Shown one piece after another: positions 5,764 to 13,901 of a stretch of DNA of 16,931 bases. Source of the stretch: Candidatus Saccharimonadota bacterium (lineage in GTDB: Bacteria > Patescibacteriota > Saccharimonadia > Saccharimonadales > UBA4665); NCBI GenBank assembly GCA_028289265.1, contig JAQGGU010000031.1, positions 1 through 16,931 on the forward strand. The letters run 5' to 3'. The notes beneath the pieces were generated by a model that worked only from the letters and a program-made list of their open reading frames with translations, was not told the origin of the DNA and made no database searches. The position numbers and the translations under genes are program-made. Numbering within the stretch: position 1 is the stretch's first letter; each line of letters opens with the position of its first letter.

Positions 5764-8340
5764 TTACAGTTGAGCCAGGATTTCATTGAGGGCTTGCTCA
5801 ACGGTCTTTACGGTGACACCGCTTTGCTTGACGATGTTCAGCTCGGCGTCGAGGTTGGCAGGAGTAACTGCGTATGTAGGATCGGCAGCACCTGCATCTA
5901 CCTCGTGGTAGACAAGGACGAGCCATGAGCTGTCTTTGATAGCCTGGTTCACCCATGTCTGTACCTGCGCGGGCGTAGTGGTGCTCACGATGTTCTGTAC
6001 GCGGATGTTCGTGATGCTGAAGTTGTCCTTAGTGTTGTAGCCGACATCTGTCGAGCGGTGTGAACGGTACTTCTGCATAATCTGGTTCGTGGAAGCTGCG
6101 TTGTATGCGCCGTATGGGCTCGCAAAGTTGGTAAAGCTAGCGGCTGACATGCCGATGCCAGTTAGGAATCCGCCAGGAATAGTGAGCTCTGTGTTGAGCG
6201 CGCTTGCAGAAAGCTTTGTAACATCAGCGTGAGTGCGGGTGTGCCAACCAAGTTCGTGTCCGGCAGCGGCGTAATCCTTGACCATCTGGTACGTCATGTA
6301 GTCATCCCAGCCGCCCATGATCGGCTCGCTGTTGAGGTACTGCGTGGAAGGCAGTCCGTACTTCTGTAACAGCGGGAAGCCGTTGGTGTAGATAGAGCGC
6401 CAGCCGTCATCAAATGTGATGCTAACGAGTGCGCGGTTGAAGTGCTGCGGAACGTATTCCGTAAGAGAGTAGTCGTCGGTCTGGACATAGCCGACACTGT
6501 AGACGACTTGGAAGATGGTCAGGTTTACGGCGCCGACAGGAGCGGTGAACTGGGTAGAGGCTTTTTGCCAATCAGCAGTGCTAGGGTTTATTGATCCGAG
6601 CCAGAAGTACTGGATAGATCCGTCGCCCATGGTGACCATGGCGTCGAGCTCAGTCGTGACATTGCTCTTGTACCAGTTGCTATAGTCGTATGTCTTGCCA
6701 CCGGTTACAGGGACTTCTTTGAAATACCACTTGGCGTCGCCGTCCTGGTAACTGGTGATAGTTGCTTTAAGGCTGTGCGTGCCGGTGCGGCCGGTAGCTT
6801 CGTAGGAAAGTGTACGGGTGTTAGTGCCCCAGCCATCACCGGTCCAGCTTGTCGGTGCGGGAGTGCCGCTTTCGACAGATTCGTTGGCAATCAGGTTGGT
6901 AGATGGTACAGGCGGAGGTGTCGCCGTATTCTGGACGTTTATAGTGACAGGACTGCTTGTGGTTGTCAGGCCGGATGCGTTGGTAGCAACAGCAGTCACG
7001 GTGTGGTTGCCATTGGCGGCTGACTTACTGTCCCAGCTGATGCTGTAAGGAGCGGTTGTATCGGCCGTGCCGACATTAGTGCCGTCTACTTTGAATTGTA
7101 CAGAACTAACTGATTGGGCGTCTGAAGCGTTGGCGCTCAAGGCTATTGAACTGTTCACGGTCGAACCAGCTGTAGGAGCTGAAATCGCAACGGTTGGAGC
7201 AGTAGGTGCTACGGTGTTCTTTACGGTGACGCTTACGGCAGTAGAAGTAGCGGTACCGCCAGCAGTGTTACGGGCAACGGCTGTAAGGCTGTGACTGCCA
7301 TTAGCGACGGTTTTCGTGTCCCAGGATACGCTGTATGGAAAAGTAGTATCTTCAGTTCCGAGGTTAGCACCATCAAGTTTGAACTGTACGCCAGCGACTG
7401 GAGTCGTGTCGGTAGCAGTAGCGCTGACTGTAGTAGACGCGCTTACAGTGCTGCCGTTTGCCGGGGCAGTTACTGATACGCTTGGCGTCGTTGGTGTAGC
7501 AGCGTTCTGAACATTTACGGTGACTGATGAGCTGGTAGCCGTCAGGCCGGCAGCATTTGTAGCGATAGCGGTTATCGTGCGTTGGCCATTTGCAACACTG
7601 GCCGTGTTCCAGCTCGTGCTGTAAGGACTGGTCGTGTCTGGGGTGCCGACGTTGGCGCCATCAACTTTAAACTGAACTGATGACACGGCCTGCGCGTCTG
7701 ATGCACTAGCACTCAGAGTGACAGTACCGTTCACCGTAGCATTGGCTGTAGGGGCGGTCATACTTACTGCAGGCGCTGTAGGTGGAGTAGTAGCCTGTGT
7801 CGTCAGGCTGAAATCGTCTGTGGTGATTTCGCCGACGCTGCTAAGCGAGTGATAAACAGTAATCTTAGCGGCATTCGCGGGTGTTTTAAAAGTATAAACA
7901 GCCTGATTCCAGGCATTCGCACTGCTGGCGCGGTCGCCAAGCCATATGTAGCTAATCTTGTTGTCAGTAGAGGTGATCTCGACATCTACGGTGCTTTTAG
8001 CATTGCTTTTGTACCAATCGCTGAACGTGTAGGTAGTGTTGGGTTGAACGGCTACAGGGGCGAAATACCACTTGGCGTCACCGCTTGTATATGCGGTAGT
8101 TTTGGTTGAAGCGCTATAGGTACCGCTTTTGCTACCACTATTCTTGTAAGTAAAGGTAGAAGTATTGGTGCCCCATTTGTTGGTTATCCAAGATGTTGGT
8201 TTACCCGAACTATTTAACTCCAAAGAAGGGTTTGGAATGAGATTGGTATTGGTGGCCTCTGCAGCCAAAATAGGAGTAGCCGACAACGCAGCTACAGCGA
8301 GCAGTACAAAGCTTATTACTAGAGACAAAAACCTCTTCAT
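5764..8340 (-). CDS. Large secreted multidomain polysaccharide deacetylase (CBM-like, three Ig-like, CBM-like, NodB)
   Basis: An 858-residue exported protein. Domains in order: signal peptide 1-27 (cleavage near ILAAEA), a CBM-like beta-sandwich (about 32-180), three bacterial Ig-like repeats (about 190-278, 286-374, 382-471), a second CBM-like domain (about 481-627) homologous to the first (both with GDAKWYF and NWYKSN/DWYKSN), and a C-terminal NodB domain (about 636-858). The NodB motifs are intact: TFDDG (642-646), HTRTH (700-704), FASPYG (739-744) and LVYH (809-812). It should deacetylate an N-acetylated polysaccharide outside the cell while the sandwich domains bind carbohydrate. No LPXTG or C-terminal membrane helix is present, so attachment, if any, is non-covalent. 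The next gene starts 4 nt after its stop. A weak -35 TTGACT lies at 8412-8407; there is no convincing -10. Confidence 0.85.
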   Translation of the reverse strand: MKRFLSLVISFVLLAVAALSATPILAAEATNTNLIPNPSLELNSSGKPTSWITNKWGTNTSTFTYKNSGSKSGTYSASTKTTAYTSGDAKWYFAPVAVQPNTTYTFSDWYKSNAKSTVDVEITSTDNKISYIWLGDRASSANAWNQAVYTFKTPANAAKITVYHSLSSVGEITTDDFSLTTQATTPPTAPAVSMTAPTANATVNGTVTLSASASDAQAVSSVQFKVDGANVGTPDTTSPYSTSWNTASVANGQRTITAIATNAAGLTATSSSVTVNVQNAATPTTPSVSVTAPANGSTVSASTTVSATATDTTPVAGVQFKLDGANLGTEDTTFPYSVSWDTKTVANGSHSLTAVARNTAGGTATSTAVSVTVKNTVAPTAPTVAISAPTAGSTVNSSIALSANASDAQSVSSVQFKVDGTNVGTADTTAPYSISWDSKSAANGNHTVTAVATNASGLTTTSSPVTINVQNTATPPPVPSTNLIANESVESGTPAPTSWTGDGWGTNTRTLSYEATGRTGTHSLKATITSYQDGDAKWYFKEVPVTGGKTYDYSNWYKSNVTTELDAMVTMGDGSIQYFWLGSINPSTADWQKASTQFTAPVGAVNLTIFQVVYSVGYVQTDDYSLTEYVPQHFNRALVSITFDDGWRSIYTNGFPLLQKYGLPSTQYLNSEPIMGGWDDYMTYQMVKDYAAAGHELGWHTRTHADVTKLSASALNTELTIPGGFLTGIGMSAASFTNFASPYGAYNAASTNQIMQKYRSHRSTDVGYNTKDNFSITNIRVQNIVSTTTPAQVQTWVNQAIKDSSWLVLVYHEVDAGAADPTYAVTPANLDAELNIVKQSGVTVKTVEQALNEILAQL
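6928..7773 (-). repeat. Three tandem Ig-like repeats inside the large deacetylase gene
   Basis: About 95 codons per unit, encoding residues 190-471. Each unit holds a SAP/TAPxxxxTV start, SVQFKVDG or GVQFKLDG, DTTxPYSxSW, and a closing VTVN/VTIN strand. Units 1 and 3 look more alike (both SSVQFKVDG and ATNAxGLT) than either is to unit 2, suggesting that the array grew by internal duplication. Such repeats usually act as spacers that hold catalytic and binding domains away from the cell. Confidence 0.8.
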
Positions 8341-8459
8341 GATGTATACACCTACTTAAGCAATTTAATAAGTAACTGCATACATAAAACCACGAATTGG
8401 CCATAAAGTCAAGTATCTAAGATAATCTACTACTTAAGGTTAACAGTAACCGGGGAGGG

Positions 8460-9980
8460 TTAAAGTTCGTGCATGACGGTGATGTGCGCACCGAGAGAGT
8501 TGAGGCGTTCTGCAAGGTCTTCGTAGCCACGGTTGATGGTATAGACATTGCGCAGGGTGCTGACGCCGTTAGCCGCAAGCATACCTATCAGAAGCAGGCT
8601 GGCTGGGCGAAGTGCTGGAGGGCAGACCACGTCCGCGATCGTGAATCTTGTCGGGCCAGTAACATAGACGCGGTGCGGGTCGGCTAGCTCAACACTGGCG
8701 CCAACTTTGGTCATCTCGGTGTAGTAGATAGCGCGGTTTTCGTACATCCAGTCGTGGATCAGGGTGCGGCCTTTAGCTACGGCTGCGATTGGTACGAAAT
8801 ACGGTAGGTTGTCGGCATTCAAACCTGGGTATGGCAATGGATGTATCTTTTCGGGAGAGGCGCTCAGCTTCCCGTCATGTTTCTTGATCGTAAGGTCTAC
8901 GAGTTCCGTTTTGCCATTATTGGCCTTGTAACGCTCCGACATTTCATAGTTCAGGCCCATCTTTTTGAGCTTGAGCAGTTCGAGCGACATGAAGTTGATA
9001 GGGACGCGGCGGATAGTGATTTCCGAATTAGTAGTAATGGCGGCACTGACAAAGAACATCGCCTCGATAGGGTCTTCTGCGGGGGCGTAAGTAATGTTTT
9101 TCTTTATTTCTTTGACGCCTTTAACTCGCAGCGTACTGCTGCCGATACCTTCGATCTGTACGCCGAGCTTCTGCAGGAAGAAACAGACGTCCTGGACCAT
9201 GTAGTTGGCGGCGGCAAATTCTATGAGGGTTTCCTCCGTGGTACGGGCAGCAGCTAAAAGCGCGTTTTCAGTGGCGGTGTCTCCTGGTTCGTACATGGTG
9301 ATGCGGCCAGGAGCTTTTTTGTTGACGCTGACGTTATAGTGGCCAGAGGTAGCGACGATGTCCACGCCAAACTCTTCAAGTGCGAATAAATGAGGAGCCA
9401 CTGTGCGTGTGCCAAGCTTACAGCCACCGGCGTAGGGAATCTTGAAGGTAGGATAGTCGTGGAGCAGCGCGCCGATCATCATAAGGACAGAACGGGTCTT
9501 GCGGGCAGCCTTTGCGTTTATCTTGTCGAGCTTCAGCTCGGCAGGACGGCGAATCTCGAGGTCGTTACCGGGCAGCCATTTTACTTGGACGCCCATACTC
9601 TCGAGTACTTCAATAATGCGGTAGACTTCTTCGATTCTTGGGAACGACTTGAACTTGGTCACACCGTAGTTGAGTAGACTGGCGCAGAGCAGGGCTACTG
9701 CAGCATTCTTGCTCGTTTTGAGTGTAATCTCTCCATGCAGTTCATGGCCGCCTTCGATCCTCAGATTCATGGCACTGCCATTTAAACTGATGAGCTGTTT
9801 GTTGAGCACATCGCTGATGCGTCCGAGCGTCTCCATGCTGAGGTTTTGTTTGCCGTGTTCCATGCGGTTGACCGCTGACTGGCTAGTGTTTAAGCGCCGG
9901 GCGAATTCTGCCTGCGTAAGGCCGCGTTCCTGGCGTATTTGAGCAATAAGTGTACCGATTTTGTCGTTCGTTGTTTCCAT
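8460..9980 (-). CDS. murA: UDP-GlcNAc 1-carboxyvinyltransferase (MurA) with fused N-terminal XRE HTH domain
   Basis: A 506-residue fusion. Residues 8-63 form an XRE/Cro-type helix-turn-helix (LTQAEFARRL then TSQSAVNRMEHG). From about residue 72 follows a full MurA domain of about 435 residues. MurA transfers enolpyruvate from PEP to UDP-GlcNAc, the first committed step of peptidoglycan synthesis. Key residues are recognisable: KNAA (K91-N92), Cys in GGCKLGTR (C187, the PEP/fosfomycin-target Cys of MurA), Asp in PGLNADN (D390) and Arg in LRPA (R458). The linker (64-71) is short and there is no sign of a separate start that would make MurA alone, though M71 is possible. The HTH suggests DNA binding or autoregulation. 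A promoter lies at 9990-10019. Confidence 0.92.
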   Translation of the reverse strand: METTNDKIGTLIAQIRQERGLTQAEFARRLNTSQSAVNRMEHGKQNLSMETLGRISDVLNKQLISLNGSAMNLRIEGGHELHGEITLKTSKNAAVALLCASLLNYGVTKFKSFPRIEEVYRIIEVLESMGVQVKWLPGNDLEIRRPAELKLDKINAKAARKTRSVLMMIGALLHDYPTFKIPYAGGCKLGTRTVAPHLFALEEFGVDIVATSGHYNVSVNKKAPGRITMYEPGDTATENALLAAARTTEETLIEFAAANYMVQDVCFFLQKLGVQIEGIGSSTLRVKGVKEIKKNITYAPAEDPIEAMFFVSAAITTNSEITIRRVPINFMSLELLKLKKMGLNYEMSERYKANNGKTELVDLTIKKHDGKLSASPEKIHPLPYPGLNADNLPYFVPIAAVAKGRTLIHDWMYENRAIYYTEMTKVGASVELADPHRVYVTGPTRFTIADVVCPPALRPASLLLIGMLAANGVSTLRNVYTINRGYEDLAERLNSLGAHITVMHEL

Positions 9981-9989
9981 ATACGCACA

Positions 9990-10019
9990 AATATATCATA
10001 TATGGTGTTATAAGTACAA
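9990..10019 (-). promoter_or_regulatory. Promoter and palindrome upstream of the HTH-murA gene
   Basis: On the minus strand TTGTAC (10019-10014), 18 nt, then TATATT (9995-9990), ending 9 nt before the ATG, so the leader is only about 3 nt. The spacer and -10 overlap an AT-only palindrome, ATATAT-C-ATATAT (9991-10003), which could be an operator for an XRE protein, possibly the HTH-MurA itself, or may simply be AT-rich promoter DNA. Confidence 0.45.
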
Positions 10020-10089
10020 GCGCTAAACGGACATAAAACTAAAGAGAAAATATATGTTAATTTCTACTATATCACTCGGCTCCATCGGT

Positions 10090-10098
10090 TGCTACAAT
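10090..10098 (+). promoter_or_regulatory. Extended -10 element (TGC-TACAAT) of glyA
   Basis: TGC (10090-10092) directly precedes TACAAT (10093-10098). No good -35 is visible, which is usual for extended -10 promoters. The predicted start near 10105 leaves a leader of about 63 nt, which contains no obvious riboswitch or hairpin. Confidence 0.45.
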
Positions 10099-10167
10099 GA
10101 AAACTATGGTTTAATCATCTCTTCCCACCGGCTTATAACTATGTAATGACTTGAAATGAGGGTAATC

Positions 10168-11454
10168 ATGAATATGCAAGACGAAGAGATACAACGATTA
10201 ATTGAGGCGGAAGAACAGCGCCAGCGCGAGGGACTTGAGCTTATTCCTAGTGAAAACTATGTGTCGCCAGATGTATTGGCGGCGATGGGGAGTATATTTA
10301 CCAATAAGTATTCCGAGGGTTATCCTGGCAGACGCTACTATGGCGGCCAGGAAAACACCGACCAGTTAGAGACTATCGCGATCGAACGCGCCAAGAAGCT
10401 TTTTAAAGCTGATCACGCCAATGTCCAGCCGCATTCTGGCGCTCCGGCAAATGAAGCCGTTTATAGTGCCTGGCTCGAGCCGGGTGATACGGTGCTTGCG
10501 ATGGATCTCGGCCATGGCGGCCACCTGACACATGGCGCCCCTGTGACGCGCAGCGCCAAGCTGTACAACTTTATCCGTTACAAGATGAAAGACCCTGCTA
10601 CAGGCGAAATCGATTACGACGAGCTGGCCGAGCTGGCACGCACCCACAAACCAAAGATTATACTGGCGGGATTCAGCGCATATCCGCGCGAGCTCGATTA
10701 CGCAAAGTTTGGCGAAATAGGTAAAGAAGTCGGCGCGTTACTTATGGCGGACATGGCGCACATAGCCGGGCTTATCGTCGCTGGCATCGCCAAGAATCCC
10801 TTTGATTATGGCTTTCATGTTATTACCACGACTACTCACAAGACGTTACGCGGTCCTCGCGGCGGCCTCATCCTCACGAAGGGAGTTGTAGGCAACCCAT
10901 TAAAGGCGCCTGAAAAAACTTTGGAAAATATCCCAACGCTCATCGACCGTGCCGTATTCCCTGGTATGCAGGGGGGTCCGCACATGCATATCATTGCCGC
11001 CAAAGCAGTTGCTTTTGGCGAAGCCCTGAAGCCGGAGTTCAAGACGTACGCCAAACAGATCGTAAAGAATGCTTCTGCACTGGCTGATGCTTTGCAAGAA
11101 CGTGGTTTTTACCTCATGACTGGCGGTACTTCTAACCATTTGATTTTGGCTGATGTACATCGCAGCTTTGGGCTTGATGGCAATGTGGTAGAGGTAGCCC
11201 TGGATAAGATCGGCCTAACACTCAACAAGAACTCCATCGCTGACGATACACTGCCTCCGTTCCGTCCGAGCGGTATCCGCTTGGGTACGCCTGCCATCAC
11301 GACGCGCGGCCTCAAAGAAAATGATATGGAGCAAATCGCTGAGTGGATGAAACGAGCCGTCGACGCCCATGAAGACGACGCGAAACTCGCTAAGATCCAC
11401 GAAGAAGTGAAAGCCTTCGCTCTCAAATTCCCGCTCCCAAGTGACGCCTCTTAG
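10168..11454 (+). CDS. glyA: Serine hydroxymethyltransferase (GlyA)
   Basis: A 428-residue PLP enzyme that interconverts serine plus tetrahydrofolate with glycine plus methylene-tetrahydrofolate, feeding one-carbon metabolism. The sequence is typical across its length: GLELIPSEN and YPGRRYYGG near the N-terminus, ADMAHIAGL in the middle, and the PLP-lysine motif TTTTHKTLRGPRGG (K225). The length matches bacterial GlyA. The ATG at 10168 is chosen because GAGGG lies 5 nt upstream; an ATG at 10156 (four residues longer, no Shine-Dalgarno) and one at 10174 are alternatives. The TAG stop overlaps the TAA of the convergent gene by 4 nt (TTAG at 11451-11454), leaving no room for a terminator between them. 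Confidence 0.96.
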   Translation: MNMQDEEIQRLIEAEEQRQREGLELIPSENYVSPDVLAAMGSIFTNKYSEGYPGRRYYGGQENTDQLETIAIERAKKLFKADHANVQPHSGAPANEAVYSAWLEPGDTVLAMDLGHGGHLTHGAPVTRSAKLYNFIRYKMKDPATGEIDYDELAELARTHKPKIILAGFSAYPRELDYAKFGEIGKEVGALLMADMAHIAGLIVAGIAKNPFDYGFHVITTTTHKTLRGPRGGLILTKGVVGNPLKAPEKTLENIPTLIDRAVFPGMQGGPHMHIIAAKAVAFGEALKPEFKTYAKQIVKNASALADALQERGFYLMTGGTSNHLILADVHRSFGLDGNVVEVALDKIGLTLNKNSIADDTLPPFRPSGIRLGTPAITTRGLKENDMEQIAEWMKRAVDAHEDDAKLAKIHEEVKAFALKFPLPSDAS

Positions 11455-12080
11455 CGCTTCTGGCGAGTCCCGGTAGCGCGGCTGATTAAAATGCCGGCTG
11501 CAACGGCGAAGGTCATCTTGCCAACATCAACCGCATGTTTACCTATTTCGCGTCGGATTCGCGGCCATCGCGACACTCCTTTTGCAATCATAGCATCTCT
11601 GAACTTGCTAGTATCGGCTTCGATCCCATTTACGAAGTAGCTCATGGTTTGTGTCAAAACTTCATCCATAAATGATTCCTCGTCGAGTGTCTTTAAACCT
11701 TCTTCGATACTCTCATCCAGTGAGGTTTGTGAACCTCTGACTTTTTGCAATTTGTCACTGCCCATAAGTGCATTCAAATGATCGACCCTTTGTCCATCTT
11801 CTTGCTGTAAGAAATCGAAGGTCCGATGAGCGAACTGAGCGCAATCCATATCCATTCCCATTACTTGGAGAAAGTCGAAAAACGCTTGACGGTAATCACC
11901 CACACCTACTGTCAAAACTGCATCTTCTTGTTCCTCGGGTTTCTCGGCGTATTGTGTACACGCATCAAAGTATTGGGTTCTGGTGTTGTCGAGAGTGAGG
12001 ACCACTTCTTGAATGCGCTCGTGCAGATTATTCGATGATGGTGTAGGATCCGGCAGTTCGGCGGTGGGTGAAGAAGACAT
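11451..12080 (-). CDS. Hypothetical protein, acidic with short C-terminal hydrophobic segment
   Basis: A 209-residue protein I do not recognise. It has a Pro/Ser-rich start (1-17), a predicted helical acidic body (about 20-160) and a basic stretch (RWPRIRREIGK, 171-181) followed by a short hydrophobic run (about 189-200) and a basic end. That could be a weak C-terminal membrane anchor or a packed helix. No catalytic motif is seen. It lies 52 nt downstream of murB on the same strand, so it may share the murB transcript; no good promoter or Shine-Dalgarno is visible before its ATG. Its stop overlaps the convergent glyA stop by 4 nt. The sustained frame and tight packing support a real gene; the function is unknown. 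Confidence 0.7.
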   Translation of the reverse strand: MSSSPTAELPDPTPSSNNLHERIQEVVLTLDNTRTQYFDACTQYAEKPEEQEDAVLTVGVGDYRQAFFDFLQVMGMDMDCAQFAHRTFDFLQQEDGQRVDHLNALMGSDKLQKVRGSQTSLDESIEEGLKTLDEESFMDEVLTQTMSYFVNGIEADTSKFRDAMIAKGVSRWPRIRREIGKHAVDVGKMTFAVAAGILISRATGTRQKR

Positions 12081-12132
12081 TTGTAATGAGGATACTTGTG
12101 CCAGCCCGGGGATTCAAGGGTCGTTGCGAATT

Positions 12133-13167
12133 TTACGGTAAAAGTTCGGGTTCTTGCTGGAGGGTAATGTAAAACTTTTCGGCTACGGCTGCGGTTATTT
12201 TATCTCGGAATTTTAGGAGGTCTGCTGTCGTATTGGCTTTTTCGTTCACGAGCACTAGCGGCTGGGTTTTCCAGGTGGCCATTCCGGTCTCTTTGTCGTG
12301 CTTGTTCTTGAAACCGGCCTGTTCAATCAGCCAAGCGGCAGGGATTTTGATAAATGCAGGGTCATCCGTCGGCCAATGGGGGATATCTGGGTAATCGGCT
12401 TGTAACTGGGGTAGCAGTTGTGCACTGATCACGGGATTTGCGAAGAATGAGCCATTGTTGGCTACCTTGGCAGGGTCAGGTAATTTGTGGGAACGGATAT
12501 CAATGACCGCATCTCGTATTTCAGCTGGAGTATAGGTCTCGCCTTTGTGGTGAGTGGACAGGTACTCACCGAGCGCACGGTAGAAAGGTGGCAGGGGGTT
12601 TTGCTTTATAAGATGCAGGGTGATGCTCATGATAAAAAAGCGGTCGCGGTCGGTCGTCTTGAACCGGCTGGTTCGATAGCCGAAGGCACAGTCTGCCGCC
12701 GGAATAGTCACAAATTGGCGGGTATGGAGGTCGTAAGCTTCAATGCTGACTAGTGTATTGGCTATTTCCTGGCCGTAAGCCCCGACATTTTGTATCGGAG
12801 TCGCACCGGCTGTTCCGGGTATGAGCGATAGGGCTTCTATACCGCTGAGCTTGGCTTTTACAGATCGTTCTACGACGCTATCCCAGTTTTCCCCGGCCCC
12901 GACAGTGATGTAGGTGTTGAAGTCGTCCTCGGCGAATTCCTCATAGCCCATGATCTTATTGACAAGCAGTAGTCCTTCAAAACCTTCGTCACGCCAGATG
13001 ATGTTGCTGCCGCCACCGATCATCAGCGGTGGTGCCTGGTGTTCTACAGCCCATGTCACGGCTTCCTCTATCTCGCTACGCTGGGTTATCTCAGCGAAGT
13101 AACGTACAGTACCGCCGAGCCGCATGGTTGAATGATTTTTGAGCGGTACGTTTTCTTGAATTTGCAT
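12133..13167 (-). CDS. murB: UDP-N-acetylenolpyruvoylglucosamine reductase (MurB, type I)
   Basis: A 344-residue flavoenzyme that reduces the MurA product with NADPH to UDP-MurNAc. The FAD-binding part holds NHSTMRLGG (11-19), IGGGSNI (50-56) and the IPGTAGATPIQNVGAYGQE region (116-134). Catalytic residues are placed as in the E. coli enzyme: Arg in GYRTSRF (R165), the proton-donor Ser in NNGSFF (S240) and the C-terminal Glu in QEPEL (E339). The length and the C-terminal extension fit type I (E. coli-like) MurB. A TATAAT ends exactly 6 nt before the ATG, predicting a leaderless mRNA, and there is no Shine-Dalgarno. The XRE/DUF3467-like gene is divergent, 67 nt away. murA is in the same window but in a separate transcription unit. 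Confidence 0.95.
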   Translation of the reverse strand: MQIQENVPLKNHSTMRLGGTVRYFAEITQRSEIEEAVTWAVEHQAPPLMIGGGSNIIWRDEGFEGLLLVNKIMGYEEFAEDDFNTYITVGAGENWDSVVERSVKAKLSGIEALSLIPGTAGATPIQNVGAYGQEIANTLVSIEAYDLHTRQFVTIPAADCAFGYRTSRFKTTDRDRFFIMSITLHLIKQNPLPPFYRALGEYLSTHHKGETYTPAEIRDAVIDIRSHKLPDPAKVANNGSFFANPVISAQLLPQLQADYPDIPHWPTDDPAFIKIPAAWLIEQAGFKNKHDKETGMATWKTQPLVLVNEKANTTADLLKFRDKITAAVAEKFYITLQQEPELLP

Positions 13168-13173
13168 ATGCTT

Positions 13174-13179
13174 ATTATA
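13174..13179 (-). promoter_or_regulatory. -10 element (TATAAT) of murB
   Basis: A perfect TATAAT on the minus strand, 6 nt before the ATG at 13167. Unlike most similar sites in the window it lacks the preceding TG. The predicted transcription start is the A of the start codon. Confidence 0.55.
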
Positions 13180-13234
13180 ACCTACCCTTGTAAGTAAAAC
13201 GCTGCGCTTGCTTCGCGGAGCTGAGAAGTTTAGT

Positions 13235-13804
13235 ATGAGAGTAGTGCAAGACCATCAGAATATGCCACCATTCAAGACTTTGGGGACACGTCTGAAATAC
13301 TTACGAGAGCAATCGCGTGAGAGCCTCGCAGAAGTTTCAGGCGCTGTTGAGATTGATGAAGATAAACTGGAGCGCATCGAGCAAGGTATCGAACGTCCCA
13401 GTGAAGAGATTCTCATGTTACTCATGAGCCATTTCAACATGCAGGATACCGAAGCGGTACAGGTATGGGAATTGGCCGGCTATGATAGAAGGCTAGGTCC
13501 TGACCTAGTGGTCCCCGAGGAGCTTATGAACGGTAGGCCGGTTGTCATGCTTTTGGCGGTGGATGTACGAACGCAGTACACGGATGGCGTAGATATAACA
13601 GCCGACAAGGCCGGCTTGACTATGGCCTTTACACAGCAAGGCGCCCAAGGTAGACAACCCGTTGCTAAAGTGGGCATGAGCATCGAGCAAGCAGAGGCTA
13701 CGGCGCAAGCATTGCAACAGGCGTTACTACGCGTGAAATATATGCGGCGAAAGGGTTTGCCTTCTCCTGGCAAGCCGAACGATTCTAAGGACCAGACGCA
13801 TTAA
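13235..13804 (+). CDS. XRE-family HTH protein with C-terminal DUF3467-like domain
   Basis: A 189-residue protein. Residues about 15-70 form an XRE helix-turn-helix (LGTRLKYLREQSRESLAEVS then RIEQGIERPSEEIL). A linker leads to a region (about 115-167) with QYTDGVDI and VAKVGMSIEQAEATAQALQQAL, which resembles DUF3467, a small domain of unknown function. It is likely a DNA-binding regulator whose C-terminal domain senses or dimerises. The ATG at 13235 is preferred, with a weak purine-rich GAGAAG 6 nt upstream; an in-frame TTG at 13208 and an ATG at 13262 are alternatives. It is divergent from murB across 67 nt that contain an imperfect 7-bp inverted repeat (13201-13207 with 13215-13221), so it might control murB and itself. 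The targets are inferred from position only. Confidence 0.75.
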   Translation: MRVVQDHQNMPPFKTLGTRLKYLREQSRESLAEVSGAVEIDEDKLERIEQGIERPSEEILMLLMSHFNMQDTEAVQVWELAGYDRRLGPDLVVPEELMNGRPVVMLLAVDVRTQYTDGVDITADKAGLTMAFTQQGAQGRQPVAKVGMSIEQAEATAQALQQALLRVKYMRRKGLPSPGKPNDSKDQTH

Positions 13805-13901
13805 AGAAAATTTGAACCATTTTGACTGCACGTAAGATTATTCACTGTGCTCATGCTTACCCTCCTCTATACTTACAAGTACTTTAAGGAGAAATGTACG
13901 C

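Noticed and set aside
5760..5801. Upstream TTG start for the beta-barrel protein
   Set aside because: It would overlap the deacetylase gene by 38 nt without a ribosome-binding site; the ATG at 5759, 4 nt after the stop, fits translational coupling.
8439..8452. Hairpin GGTTA/TAACC after the large gap between murA and the deacetylase
   Set aside because: The stem is only 5 bp and no T-run follows on the minus strand, so it is not a credible terminator.
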